NCBI RefSeq assembly: GCF_963676685.1
Contig: NC_092357.1
Coordinates: 18,403,607-18,467,606 of the forward strand
Length of the DNA stretch: 64,000 bases
Direction of reading: 5' to 3'
From: Mytilus edulis
Lineage: Eukaryota; Mollusca; Bivalvia; Mytilida; Mytilidae
Part shown: positions 32,461 to 43,941 of the stretch, piece by piece
Position numbering within the stretch: position 1 is the stretch's first letter
Layout: each line of letters starts with the position of its first letter
The notes under the pieces: model-generated
What the model was told of the DNA's origin: nothing
Database searches by the model: none
Seen by the model: only the letters and a program-made list of their open reading frames with translations
Made by a program: the position numbers and the translations under genes

Positions 32461-33661
32461 AATACATCCCTTGTCCCCTTCCCACCGCCTGGTTCATACA
32501 CTAGTGTAATTGAATGTAGATATCTCTTTTTATAAGCATAAAGTATGAATGAGCATAGGTACTTGTGGACAGGACAACTTTTAAAGCCCTATCCCTTTTT
32601 CCCAAAATCCGTTATTTTTTATTAGTTTTCCGTTAATTTCAATTATTTTCGCGTTTACTGCATCATGTAAAGTTCAACATGAATATACTAGAAATGAATT
32701 GTATTTGTTATTAACTACCAAATCTGAGTGTAATACTATCCCGAGCGGACCGGTCATTGATATATTATGGAATCTAATTGTGCCTCGGAAGTGTGCCCAG
32801 GTCTTTCTCCACTAGTCGCACAAGCCACGTTGTAAATTATATATATAAAGAATATTACAAATTTTATGTTATTCAATATTTGGTTTTTTTTAATGACAAA
32901 TTATAGCAAGATGAATTTCGTAGGAAAACATAAGTTTAAATTTTGATTGATATATATTACTTCATCATGTAGAGTGCGCTTATTTATTAGTTCCTCGTTC
33001 TCAATAATTTTCGAAGATTCCAAACTATTAAAATATCATATACATCAGAGAGACATATATGTCTCTGTATACATGCATAAAAATGTTTGCTCCTCTTCTT
33101 TTTTTTTAAACTTTGTGTCAGATATTCTACATAATGCTATAAAAAGATTGAGGAGGAAAGGACGATAACTCTGTCTGTATGGGAGATTGACTTTTCTTTT
33201 GATTATTTTATTACATTTAGTCATAATTGTAATCTAATAAACACATTGTTCTTTTTTATAGTCTTTGAAAATGGTGCCAATATTAAATTAAGAATAATCT
33301 AGAAAGAATCATATCCCGCCAATTTTTCAATGAACTATAGGCCTATCTAAAATTTAAAAAAAAAGTTCCTTTTTTCTGCATGTTTAGTTCCGTTATTTAT
33401 ATACTATTCTTTTGGCAGGCATACTATTTTGAAACAGATAGAAACGTCAGAATGCACTTTTAGTTTGTTAGAAATCAACACGTATGATAAGCAATTCGGT
33501 TTGATTAAAACTATGTCTTTGATAGTTCATGATTTTAATACCCGAATGTTATAAAACAACTTTTGGTTGACAAAGACATAATTTAGACACAAAAATTGCA
33601 ATAATGAGCTCAAACTTGTTATGAATGTGATACACAAATAAACGTCAAGCCTTGTTTTTAG
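32461..33661. other. Intergenic DNA upstream of C1q gene B
   Basis: AT-rich; from ~33,370 it aligns with the flank of gene A. An upstream first exon of gene B should lie here or earlier but is not identified. Confidence 0.55.
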
Positions 33662-33837
33662 TTTATTCCAAGTTATCCTACTGACATGTGTTATGACACT
33701 TATGGTAAATGTACATAAATCCTGCTCCAGAAATGCTGGTCTTATGAAGAGTATCAAATACCAACTTAAACTCGTTGAGGACAATAATGGAAAATGTGAT
33801 TGTACAGGAAAAGATTCAAGAAGAGATTCTGTGACAG
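33662..33837 (+). CDS. C1q gene B, signal-peptide exon
   Basis: Acceptor GTTTTTAG, donor GTATGA. One split base, 58 codons, one split base. Four codons longer than its paralogue, the extra residues lying in the linker before the C1q exon. Confidence 0.78.
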
Positions 33838-35426
33838 GTATGATATTTTTAAATTTAAAAAATAAGATGACTTGATACGTAACTATGATTGCCAATGAGA
33901 CAAGTCTCCACAAGTCAACTGTCATTCGGTCAATCTTCACAATCCGAAAAAAAAATTCTTGTAGATATTTCATTTCGCAAAATTTCTGATTAATTATTAT
34001 GCTAACACCATATATATATAACTGTAAAAGCCATTTGAATCATCGAAATGGAATGAAATGTCTCAAAGAAATGTTGTATATTCTGTCAAATCTGGAAAAA
34101 TCCTGTTTGTATACTATGATTTGTAATTGCATTGAAATGTTGAGGAGTAAACTACCTTGTGTAGTTTAAAAATGTTTATTTTTAATGTTTATTTTCTCTG
34201 ATACTGATCAGAATATTGAACCATTTTGACAGATAGTATTTTTTTTGCTAAATTTGTCCATGACAGACAGTATTATTTTGCTAAATTTCCTATAGTAGCA
34301 GATATAGGAAGATGTGGTATGAGTGCCAAATAACAATTTATAAAAATAAACCATTAAAGTAGGTCAAGGTATGGCCTTCAACACGGAGCCTCGGCTCACA
34401 CCGAACAACAAGCTATAATTATAAAGGGCCCCAAAAATTACTAGTGTAAAACCATTCAAACGGGAAAACCAACGGTCTAATCTATATAAAATATAGGTAT
34501 GCTTTCACGATCCTTTTCTAGATATCAAATAACATAGACATTAACAACGATTGCATCATGGGTCACCCTACGGTCCTTCAACAACGAGAAAAACTCATAC
34601 CACAGAGTCAGCTATATAAGGCTTCGAATGACAAATGAAAAACAGTTCAAACAAGAACACTAACACTAACTGGCTTATTTATGTACACAATGAACGAAGA
34701 ACAAATATGATACACAGCAACAAATGTCAACCACCGAATCAAAGGCTCTTGACTTGGGACAGGCACATACATAATTGGCGGGGCTAAACACGTGATAAAG
34801 ATCAATCAGCGTTACGCCCCTACATCAGTTAATATAAGAATGAAAGAATCTCCTTAGTTCCGGGTACACCGGTGTATTGTTTATGGAGGCATCTAGGTTT
34901 TTTTCTATTCTCTTTTTTATTTCCTTTTCTAATTTTGTTTTTTTCTCTTATGCATCATTTAATACACAATTTATATTGTCAACTTTAACAAAGTATATAA
35001 TAATAGAAATTTCAATTTCTTTCAGCACAAGATAAAGTTGCGTTTATGGCTAAAACTATATCTGCTTTAATAAATATTCCTGCGAAATCTACTGTAGTAT
35101 ACCATACAGTTGTGACAAATATAGGCAACGGATACGATAAGTCAACTGTGATATTTACCGCTCCTTCAAATGGTATCTACATATTTTCCTGGACCGTACT
35201 AACTCATAATCACAAATACTTCGTCACTTATCTGGCTCTAAACGGAAATGTGATAATAAAAAACTACACGGGAGCAAATAGTGTGGCGGATCACATATCA
35301 TCAAGTCAGAATGCTGTTCTCGAAATTAAAAAGGACGATAAAGTACTCGTTAAGGTCCTAGAAGGATATACCGGACAGTACATGATTGGTAATCACTATT
35401 CATCTTTTAGTGGTTATAAACTATAA
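33662..35426 (+). CDS. C1q-domain-containing secreted protein, gene B
   Basis: Exons 33,662-33,837 and 35,026-35,426, phase 1 junction (GTGACAG/GTATGA to CTTTCAG). The first exon gives 58 codons with a hydrophobic run (FQVILLTCVMTLMV), HKSCSRNAGLMKSIKYQLKL and CDCTGKDSRRDS. The second gives 133 codons with a full C1q domain (KVAFMAK, FTAPSNGIYIFSWT, LEIKKDDKV, SSFSGYKL). There are no collagen repeats. The organisation and both splice phases equal those of gene A, 8 kb upstream, so this is a tandem paralogue. A start codon in an upstream exon is missing, as in gene A. The two differ most in surface-loop-like segments (GGRVGSE against ANSVAD), which could mean different binding specificity; that is inference. 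Confidence 0.85.
34300..34770 (+). repeat. Dispersed mussel-type elements in intron of C1q gene B
   Basis: 34,308-34,490 is a longer subtype: GAAGATGTGGTATGAGTGCC, GGCCTTCAACACGGAGCC, AAAACCATTCAAACGGGAAA, CCAACGGTCTAATCTATATA. From 34,535 a second partial copy follows (CCTTCAACAACGAGAAAAAC). The tail CTTGACTTGGGACAGGCACA matches the subtype end at 43,135. Confidence 0.8.
35026..35426 (+). CDS. C1q gene B, C1q-domain exon
   Basis: Two split bases then 133 codons including TAA; reads AQDKVAFMAKTIS to SGYKL. Same length (401 bases) as the gene A exon. Confidence 0.93.
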
Positions 35427-36290
35427 AAGCATATAAAAAATTGTTAGATACTAGAACAAAAAATGTTTATAAAAAATCTTTGGAATCCATTGTTTTATTA
35501 TGATATGCTATACAAGGCCACTGATATCTAAAAACCGTCCAGAAAGAGCAGCTATTGCTGTCTTTAAACATGGACACTTTCACACTGTACAGTAAATGCA
35601 ACAATTCTACATACGCATTTCTTTTCTAACAATAACGGTAAAGTTCATGTTTTCCTAATGACGGAAATACTAACGGGTCATGTTTCAAAGTTGAAGGATT
35701 TTTGTTCTTTCGTTAGCTTCGCTAGTCCTAAAAGGGCTTTACTGGCTTATAACATCACTATAGCGTCCGTCGTCGTCTGCCATCGAAAGTTGCCTTTTTC
35801 GAAAATCTTCTTTAAAACCTTTGCACAGGCCTGCCTATTATTATTGAAACGTAGTAGTGGTAATTGTTCTGTCCTCTACAAATAATCCTCATTGTGCTCC
35901 TATCCTAGCTTAAGAGAAAGGCGAAAGATACCAAAGGGACATTCAAACTCACAAGTCGAAAATAAAAGTGACAACACCACGACTAAAAAAAAATGACCAA
36001 CAACAACCCAATGGCAAACAAAACACAATTGCGACGTCATTTGGTCTCCTATGGAGAGTTGTCTTGTTGGGCTTGGTGCATTCATACCACATCTTCTTTT
36101 TATACAACATAGAAAACTTAAGACTGAGGAGAAGTCATAACGTCGTGACCTCAACAAAAAGAAAACTTTTGCAATTCTAGTGGTTTTGGATTATATCTCA
36201 AAGTCAAAAAGAGATATCGTAGCAACACATGTTAAATATCATCAATAGATCAAGAACTATCTATCTACTAGTATTTATAAGTTGTTATTG
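35427..36290. other. Intergenic DNA with dispersed repeats
   Basis: 35,905-36,000 is the reverse of a repeat recognised by GATACCAAAGGGACATTCAA. 36,020-36,105 holds TTTGGTCTCCTATGGAGAGT and the reverse GATGTGGTATGA element end. No gene is supported. Confidence 0.6.
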
Positions 36291-36785
36291 GCTTTGAACT
36301 AGCTGTCAGTAACTACGAGTACTCTCAGATCTGTACTAACTTTGTGGTTCTGTTTTGTGGGGATGCATTAATGCCTTACATGTGTTCTATGAGTTAGATG
36401 TTTTTTGCTTTGTATCGATCGGATGAGTTTTCCCCCTTTTCAACTGACTTTTGTAGTTTGTTGTTGTTACAGCACTGTCCCTGTCCCACGTTAGGGGCAG
36501 CGTTTGGCCTTCACACTAGTTTAACCCCGCCACATTCAGTATGTGTCTGTACCGAGTTAGGATCCTGTAATTCAGTGGTTGTCGTTTGTAGCTGTTTATC
36601 ATATTTGTTTCGTTCATCATTTTGAACATAAACAAGGCCGTTGAATGTATACTTTGAATTGTTTTACATTTGTCATTTCTAGGCCTGTATTTTCCTATCG
36701 AAGGTCGGTGGTTTTCTGTGGGTACTCTGGCTTCCACCACCAATAAAAACTAGCCGCAACGAAATAGCCTAACTGCGGTGATTAA
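36290..36785 (+). repeat. Abundant bivalve-type dispersed repeat
   Basis: CACTGTCCCTGTCCCACGTT, TTTAACCCCGCCACATTCAG, CCTGTAATTCAGTGGTTGTC, AAGGCCGTTGAATG and GGTACTCTGGCTTCCACCAC follow each other in the order I recall for a common mussel repeat. No ORF is meaningful here. Confidence 0.65.
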
Positions 36786-36844
36786 AATTGAGGTTAAAAC
36801 TCCAAAATTCAAATCAGTCAAAATATATGCCTGTAATACAAGCC

Positions 36845-36962
36845 TGTGCGGTATTGGTTTTGATCATTGTTAATGGACGTACGGCAACCTTTAGTTGTGA
36901 ACTTTCATGTCATTTGGTCTCTTGTTGAGAGTTGTCTCATTGTCATTTATACCGCCTCATAT
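36845..36962 (-). repeat. Dispersed mussel-type element, reverse copy
   Basis: TGCGGTATTGGTTTTGATCA to GTTGTCTCATTGTCATTTAT; diverged. Confidence 0.7.
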
Positions 36963-37257
36963 TTTTTTAAGTTAAAAGCTCTCGGAAACCTTCTTGTACT
37001 TGATGCTGCGAAAAAAAACCAATGTTCGGAGTAAATAATAAAAAAACGGTGATGACGTCACGGTCACATAACAAAATTGTGTTTTGCCGCCTCTCAACAA
37101 ATTGTCATTTTTAAGGATCTGGATGAGACTGGGTCCTTCGTTTCATTATTTCTGTAATTTTTTTAAACCATTTTCCTCTATTCATTATTGAACTTTGCCT
37201 ATTTTTCTCTACTCTTTTCATGTTTGGCCAAATATTCGTTAATTTGTATAAAAAAAA

Positions 37258-37480
37258 CCCAGAAGATGTGGTATGATTGCCAACGAGACAACTCTTAACA
37301 AGAGACCAAATAAGAAAAATACAATTATAGGTTACCGTACGACCTTCAACAATGACCAAAGTCCATATACTATATAGTCAGCTATACACAGTCCCGAAAT
37401 AACAAATATTAAAGATTCAAACGAGAAAACAAACGGCCTAATTTATGTACAAGTTATCGAATGAAAAACAAATATGTAAC
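37258..37480 (+). repeat. Dispersed mussel-type element, long copy
   Basis: AGAAGATGTGGTATGATTGC, GTACGACCTTCAACAATGAC, ATATAGTCAGCTATACACAG and AACGGCCTAATTTATGTACA. This copy shows the extended 3' part of the family. Confidence 0.8.
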
Positions 37481-38784
37481 ATGTGCTATAGAATAGAAAT
37501 AAGTACAATTTACAAATTGTAGAGACGCGGAACTTACAGAGTTTTCCCAATTGAACTCATCCCTTAACTTGCCCTAGAACAATGATGGTATAAAATTATC
37601 TAGCCCTTAAAACTGTATTTTCAAATTCCAAAGCAAGATTGTTGGCTTTCCGACATTTACGGAAGTTATGTGGTACAATGTATGATTGCCGATTTGATCA
37701 GCCTCTGAAGTTGGATCATATCTATGTCAAAATATATATAGAAGTCATAGATCGGATTAAAAACTACTAATAATGAAACGATTCTCGATAGGATTAACAG
37801 AACAAAAAATATTTGGAAAAAAAAATCAAAATAAAGAAGAGAGAAAATAGCCCCCACCATTCTCCCCCCCCCCCTTTTCCAAAAAAAAAAAATTAAAAAA
37901 AATATATAGGGTGTTTATACGTGGGACTATTAAACTAAAATAGAATAACAGTCCCAGCTTATACATATAAGAAAATAGAGAATGATCGAAAAACATGAAT
38001 AATAAAGAAGATTGTCTAAAGAATTAAAAGAGTTTACAAATGAAAACTACTCGACCAAGGCCCTCAAATATGTTGCAAAATAACTAGATTAATCTGAACG
38101 TTTGGTCACTCTCCTGCTGAAACGTGTATTCAAGATGGTTTAATATGTTTGTCAAGTTTAAGGCCTAACGTTCGAATAAGGTGATATTTTGATGGAACGA
38201 GGCGCGGTCAAGACTGACCACATAACATACTTGTACCCAGTAAACTATTCGCCAAAGGGATGTTTTTGGTTCCGTTATGTACAAATATAAAGATTTATTA
38301 TACTTGAATAGGAAGATATTAATACACACAAGGTTTGGGATGTTTGTCCATTTTATTAAGTCACGGGATAGTTGGATAGACTTAAGTAGGTAAGACGATA
38401 ATTATCCACTGTAATAATTCATTCTTAATAATGCAGTCCTAATTTTTCAAACTGACTTATTTGTCAAGTCAAAACTAGTCTAACATCTCAAATGCAATAG
38501 TAAAACAAAGGATATGGATTTTTCATCCAAGACACAAAATCAGTTCATGCACAGCAGAAAACACACAAAATGCAAAGGAAGAGCGCTTGTATTGCTGTTC
38601 TTCATCTCAAAGTCACAGAGATGCCTTCCACACTTTTCAACAGCCCATCTTTTTTTAATTTTATATTTTTTTTACGGCAACATATTTCTAAACGGTTATT
38701 ATTTTTACTGCAAGAAAGAAGTGTTTTAATGGACTAAAAACATTAAAAAAATGTATTTTAATGGACTAATAAAATTGAGAATAG

Positions 38785-38905
38785 AAATAGGGAATGTGTC
38801 AAAAAGACAACAACCCCGACAAAAGAGCTGAAAACAGCCGAAGGTCACCAATGGGTCTTCAACACAGCGAGAAAATCACGCTCCCGGAGGCGTGTAAAAC
38901 TGTGA
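38785..38905 (+). repeat. Dispersed element, forward copy
   Basis: GGGAATGTGTCAAAAAGACA, GCTGAAAACAGCCGAAGGTC, ACCAATGGGTCTTCAACACA, GCGAGAAAATCACGCTCCCG. It is the forward counterpart of the copies at 14,050 and 62,755. Confidence 0.75.
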
Positions 38906-38999
38906 AATACAAAAATAAACATAAATTGAGCAATACACCAAAATTTGTTTAGGATAAGGTTATCTTTTGAAGTGATTTAAAATTAGTTCAATGCAGTAG

Positions 39000-39076
39000 A
39001 AACCTGAATTGTAGGAATGAACATTGTTGTTTCTAACGAACAATAACAATGTTCATTCCTAACTACAATCAGGTTT
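39000..39076. repeat. Hairpin (about 30-bp arms)
   Basis: AACCTGAATTGTAGGAATGA ACATTGTTGTT on the left pairs with AACAATAACAATGTTCATTC CTAACTACAATCAGGTT on the right around a short loop, with few mismatches. It lies ~300 bases upstream of the putative microprotein gene. Either a foldback element or a structured non-coding sequence. Confidence 0.75.
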
Positions 39077-39390
39077 ATAATGATTTTTTATATCTGCTGT
39101 TACAAATAACGACTTTGAGCGAACTCAGAATCTAATGTATTCTGGGAAATATTCTCAAAAGTGTATGTAGACCAAACCGTAGTGATTGGCAAAAAACGTC
39201 CTAAACAATGCAAATTCGATCAATGACGAGACGTTATTTTCATTTTAGGTTACCAGCAATTAAATTACCTATAGTCCTTTAAATTCTGGAACGGCCATGG
39301 CCAGTTGCATGTGTCGACCATAGTTTATTCATTAAAATGCATGCATCATTTATGACTCTAATTTCAGATTGTACAAAAAATCATACCATC

Positions 39391-40244
39391 ATGACCTTTT
39401 TTATTCCAATTATTTTGACCTTGGGATTGATGATAAGTGTGGTACAAGGACAGATTCCAGAATATTACGATGGTAACAGTATTCTTGCCACTGGAGGTGT
39501 ATTACCATCCGGCGGCATCTCCTGGGTTGAAAAAAGTAAGACTTATTCTACGATATATTTTAATAGTCCATTAAACTGTTGCAGAACATTTTATAAATTA
39601 ACAAATTGAATATGTTTCACTTAAAACATTATTCACATTTCTCACTATTACTATAATTACTATTTATTTATCAGCAAGAATAATTTGAAACTTTAAAGAA
39701 CAATCCCTCACCAAAAACACACACACACACAAACATATTGAAGAAATAGTATCGCATGATTCAATAAGGATTTTTAAGAATTCATCATTAATAAATGTTT
39801 ATTTTACAAATTTTATAACCGTCATATATAACTTGTGTTAAGAAAAATAAAATTCTAATGAGTAATTAATCTAACATGTAGCAATAATAAATATTGTCCG
39901 TAGAAACAATTATACTCGGCTATTTGGGACTGAATTTTTTAATTTATTTAGATTTATTATTGAAAATTATACCAATTTTGTTATAGAATACTACAAAATA
40001 GCAAAATTAATGACCTTACTTAATACAAACTCCTTTTGTAGATAAGATAATTGTAAATAAACAACCATCAAATATGATGGTCTATATTATCATTATGTAA
40101 CCAAGCCCAAACACAGTTTAATGTGTGATTATTTTCTTTTTTCAAGCTGTTTTTGGTGCAGTGGTTCTTTGTTTGTTGTTCTGTGGCGACAACGACAGCA
40201 GCAGCGGAAGTAGCGGAGGTAGTACAGCCCCAGAGTCGAACTAA
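39391..40244 (+). CDS. Putative two-exon secreted or membrane microprotein (80 residues)
   Basis: Exon 39,391-39,535 starts with ATG and encodes a hydrophobic signal-like N-terminus (about 20 residues ending SVVQG), then QIPEYYDGN and a Gly-rich stretch; it ends in phase 1 before GTAAGA. Exon 40,147-40,244, after TTTTTTCAAG, restores the frame and encodes a short hydrophobic run (VFGAVVLCLLFC), a Ser/Gly-rich tail and TAA. AATAAA is at 40,340-40,345. An acceptor-like TTTCAG at 39,362-39,367 suggests a 5' UTR exon upstream. The second hydrophobic segment is only ~14 residues, short for a membrane span. I do not recognise the family. Support is signal peptide, splice sites, phase and poly(A) signal only. 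Confidence 0.5.
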
Positions 40245-40339
40245 ACGTCAACTTCCGTCTGATAAAAAAAAGAAAGACAGAGATGTATGCGATTTTTTTT
40301 CTATAAATGAACTTAATCATATACCTCAAAGAAAAATGA

Positions 40340-40345
40340 AATAAA
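40340..40345 (+). terminator. Polyadenylation signal after microprotein gene
   Basis: AATAAA about 95 bases after the putative stop codon. Confidence 0.35.
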
Positions 40346-40404
40346 AAAATGGGGTCACCGTTCTTTTAAGCTCACAATCGGCCTTCGAAAGAAGCATGCA
40401 TTTT

Positions 40405-41697
40405 TAGCTCACCTGGCCCGCAGGGCCAAGTGAGCTTTTCTCATCACTTTGCGTCCGTCGTCGTTGTCGTCGTCTGTTAACTTTTACAAAAATCTTCTCC
40501 TCTGAAACTACTGGGCCAAATTTAATTAAACCACAATCATCATTAGGGTATCTAATTTAAAAAAATGTGTCCGGTGACCCGGCCAACCAAGATGGCCGCC
40601 ATGGCTAAAATAGAACATAGGGGTAAAATGTAGATTTTGGATTATATCTCTGAAACCAAAGCATTTAGAGCAAATCTGACATGGGTTGGTGGGGGGAAGG
40701 GTATTGTTTATCAGGTCAAGATCTATCTGCCCTGAAATTTTTAGATGAATCGGACAACCCGTTGTTGGTTTGCTGCCCATAAATTGGTAATTTTAAGGAA
40801 ATTTTGCCGTTTTTGGTTATTATCTTGAATATTATAATAGATATAGATAAACTGTAAACAGCAATTATGTTCAGCAAAGTAAGATCTACAAATAAGTCAA
40901 CATTACCAAAATGGTCAGTTGACCCCTTAAGGAGTTATTGCCCTTTATAGTAAATTTTTAACAATTTTTCGTAAATTTTTGTTATCTTTTACAAAAATCT
41001 TCTCCTCTGAAACTATAAAGACATTTTTAACCAAACTTGTCCACAATCATCATTAGGGTATCTTGTTGAAAAAGTGTGTCCGATGACCCTGCCCACAAAC
41101 CAAGATGGCCGACATCGCTAAAAATAGTACATAGGGTATGCAGTTTTTGGCTCATATTTCTGAAACCAAAGCATTTAGAGCAAATCTTACGTGATAAAAT
41201 TCTTCATTAGGTCAAGATCTATCTGCCCTGAAATTTTCAGACCAATCATGCAACCCGTTGTTGGGTTGCTGCCCCTGAATTGGTAATTTTAAGAAAATTT
41301 GGCAGCGTTTGGTTATTATCTTGAATATTATTGTAGGTAGAGATAAAATGTAAACAGCAATAATGTACAGCAAAGTAAGACCTATAAATAAGTCAACATG
41401 ATTGAAATGGTCAATTGACCCCTTAAGGAGTTATTGCCCTTTATAGTCAATATTAAACAATTTTCATAAATTTTGTAAATTTTTGTAAATTTTTACAAAA
41501 TGTTTCCCACTGTAACTACTGGGCCGAGTTCATTATAGATAAAGAAAATTATAAGCAGCAAGAATGTTCAGTAAAATAAGATCTACAAACACATCTCCAT
41601 CACCAAAACACAATTTAGTCATTAATCGATCTGTGTCCTTTTTTATATGCACAATGACCAAGGTGAGCGACACAAGCTCTTTAGAGCCTCTAGTTGT
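40405..41697 (+). repeat. Long dispersed repeat, best copy, internally duplicated
   Basis: Begins with the hairpin AGCTCACCTGGCCCGCAGGG CCAAGTGAGCTTTT. The body is present twice (from ~40,440 and ~40,985): ACTTTTACAAAAATCTTCTC, AACCAAGATGGCCG, AACATAGGG, ATCTATCTGCCCTGAAATTT, CAACCCGTTGTTGG, GGTCA.TTGACCCCTTAAGG. It ends GAGCGACACAAGCTCTTTAG AGCCTCTAGTT. Non-coding; degraded copies lie in the intron of C1q gene A. Confidence 0.85.
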
Positions 41698-42867
41698 TAA
41701 AGTACTTTTTTCTGTTTAACTAATAGAAGAAATAGAGGGACAGTCATGTAATATCGAAATGAAAAAAAGAACTAAATTACAGAAACCGCTAACATTTCTT
41801 TAGTTTAAGTAAATTATATATGTCACCGATGAGTTTAAAAAGATATTTTAATTTTGATGCAAAAACCTGGCATTTTTGCACCAAAGGGAGATAATTCGGA
41901 GCTTTTTCAATGATGTAAACATTAAAAAAAAAACTGGGGCCAAAACAAATCGATTCTTTTGGTTGATTTTTGTGCCATATCATAACGTAACAACTAATAG
42001 TGTAATTATAAATAAAAGTTGTAATGAAAAAAAAATGTTTAAAATTTTGCAGACATTTTTGTACCCATCCTTCATTTTTTTTTATCGAATCTTCTAATGT
42101 TTTTAAATAAAGAGATGTGGTATATGATTCCCAGTAAGACCATCTGCTAAAGTAAATGGTACGTCCTTTAACAATGAGGTAAACCCATACGTTATAGAAA
42201 GATACAAAACTTAACGACGTAACCAAATGTTAAACATTTCAAACGAAAAAGAACAACGTTGTACTGTAATTGTGATCTATTTCAAATCCTGTTGTTTCAG
42301 TTTACAATTTCTTACATTTTGCTATATAATTATATTTTTATTTTATTTTCAGGTGCTTTTTCATCTCAATAATGCAGTTATAGTAATTTATCAATGGTCA
42401 TATTTGTATTCAATAAACTATTACACATACATAAACCATGCATCGTGTAATCTTCAGTTTTAACAAATTCATGTTTTCTAATTCGGGTGTTTTGGTGGGG
42501 TTTGTTTTGTTCAGTCTTTATTTTCTGCGTTGTGTGTTGTATACTGCCATTTGGTCTTTTTCATATTTTTGTCATGGCGTTGTCAATTTATTTTCGACTT
42601 TTCCGTTTTAAATCTTCCGCCTCTCTTTCTCTAGATAAATTTGAAATTTTGAATCTAAGCATTGCCATCTATCTTGATTAATACTGACAATACTGTCGTT
42701 ATAATAATATTGCCCAACATACTGTTCTTTAAATATGTCAAGTAGATAAAAAGTAAGATCACAAAAATACTGAACTTAGAGGAAAATCAATTCGGAAAGT
42801 CCATAATCACATGGCAAAATCAAATAACAAAACGCATCAAAAATGAATGGACAAGAACTGTCATATA
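41698..42867. other. Intergenic DNA with repeat fragments
   Basis: A diverged dispersed-element copy at ~42,110-42,195 (AGATGTGGTATATGATTCCC) and a fragment near 42,520-42,600 (TTGTGTGTTGTATACTGCCA, CATGGCGTTGTCAATTTATT) of another common repeat. No gene is supported. Confidence 0.6.
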
Positions 42868-43180
42868 AAAGAAGATGATTAGTATCAATAAGACAACTCT
42901 CCATCCAAGTCAGTATTTATAAAAGTAAACCATTATAGGTCAAGGTATGGCCTTCAACACGGAGCCTTGGCTCACATCAAACAGCAAGCTATAAAGGGCT
43001 TCAAAATTACTAGACTAAGTGTAAAACTATTCAAACGGGAAAACCAACGGTCTAATCTATATAAAAAAGAGAAACAAGAAACACGCATGAACCACACCAA
43101 TAAAGGAAAACCACTGAACACCAGGTTTCTGACTTAGGACAGGTGCAAACAAATGCAGCAGGTTTAAACATTTAAATCGG
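42868..43180 (+). repeat. Dispersed mussel-type element, long subtype
   Basis: CAATAAGACAACTCTCCATC, AAAGTAAACCATTATAGGTC, AAGGTATGGCCTTCAACACG, CAAACGGGAAAACCAACGGT, CTGACTTAGGACAGGTGCAA. This subtype carries the segment that was amplified as the 45-bp minisatellite at 15.5-16.7 kb. Confidence 0.85.
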
Positions 43181-43773
43181 CGCCAAATGCACATGCAGAT
43201 TTACGTGCACACTGAATTCACTGTGGATTTTTTTAAGTAATAAGTGTATCTTCTGTGCACTTTATTTACATTGCATATTGTAGAAAATATAATGGAGCAG
43301 TCCTGTTGCTTGTCAAGTTAAATATTATTCATACATGTTGTACCATTCGAAGAACATAGTTGAAAACACCACTCTATAAAACTATATAAACTTCTACAGA
43401 TTTTAATTTTGGTGTCAAGTAGAGACGTTCAAAATAGCCATTCGTCTCAACTCGGCCGATTCTACCGAGGATTGCCGAATGTCAAAATAGCCATCATATT
43501 TAACTTTCTGGCTGACAATGTCTTAACAATTCATGAGATATGATTAGCTATGTCAAAATGTATTAAAATATATATGAGGAGTTGCTACAGTCACGATTTT
43601 ATAATCATTCAATTTGATTCTGTCTTAAAGAATGATCATAACTTGTATCGACCAAACATTAGTTTAGATTAAACACATTTTATTTGCTGTAAAACACAAG
43701 TAAAATGGACGAGACACAAGTAGAATATGATGTCTTATTCATAATACAATATAAGTATACAATGTGTATATGT
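43181..43773. other. Intergenic DNA, nothing recognised
   Basis: AT-rich spacer with no supported gene or repeat. Confidence 0.6.
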
Positions 43774-43941
43774 TACAGGGAATTTGTAAAATCAGTGATT
43801 TTGCAAAATCACTGGACTAATCAGTGATTTTGTTAAATCACTAACAGTTTCAGTGGTTTTGTAAAATCCCTGAAATTGTTAGGGATTTTACAAAATCACT
43901 GAAATAGAGCTAGGGATTTTGTAAAATCCCTGATTACAATT
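43774..43941. repeat. Cluster of short palindromes
   Basis: At least four imperfect palindromes of about 20 bases in 165 bases: CAGTGATTTTGCAAAATCACTG, CAGTGATTTTGTTAAATCACT, GTGGTTTTGTAAAATCCCTGA, AGGGATTTTGTAAAATCCCT. GTGATTTT and GGGATTTT half-sites are mixed. No flanking duplication noticed. Confidence 0.8.

Larger units (their letters stand above)
37481..39366. other. Intergenic DNA
   Basis: AT-rich. It contains a C-run near 37,864, the dispersed element at 38,785-38,900 and a perfect-looking hairpin at 39,000-39,076. No gene is supported before 39,391. Confidence 0.6.

Noticed and set aside
25958-33973. Similar ORFs on the - strand at 25,958-26,320 and 33,527-33,973
   Set aside because: Antisense shadows of the paralogous C1q signal-peptide exons; similarity comes from the duplication, and the + strand reading has splice sites and a signal peptide.
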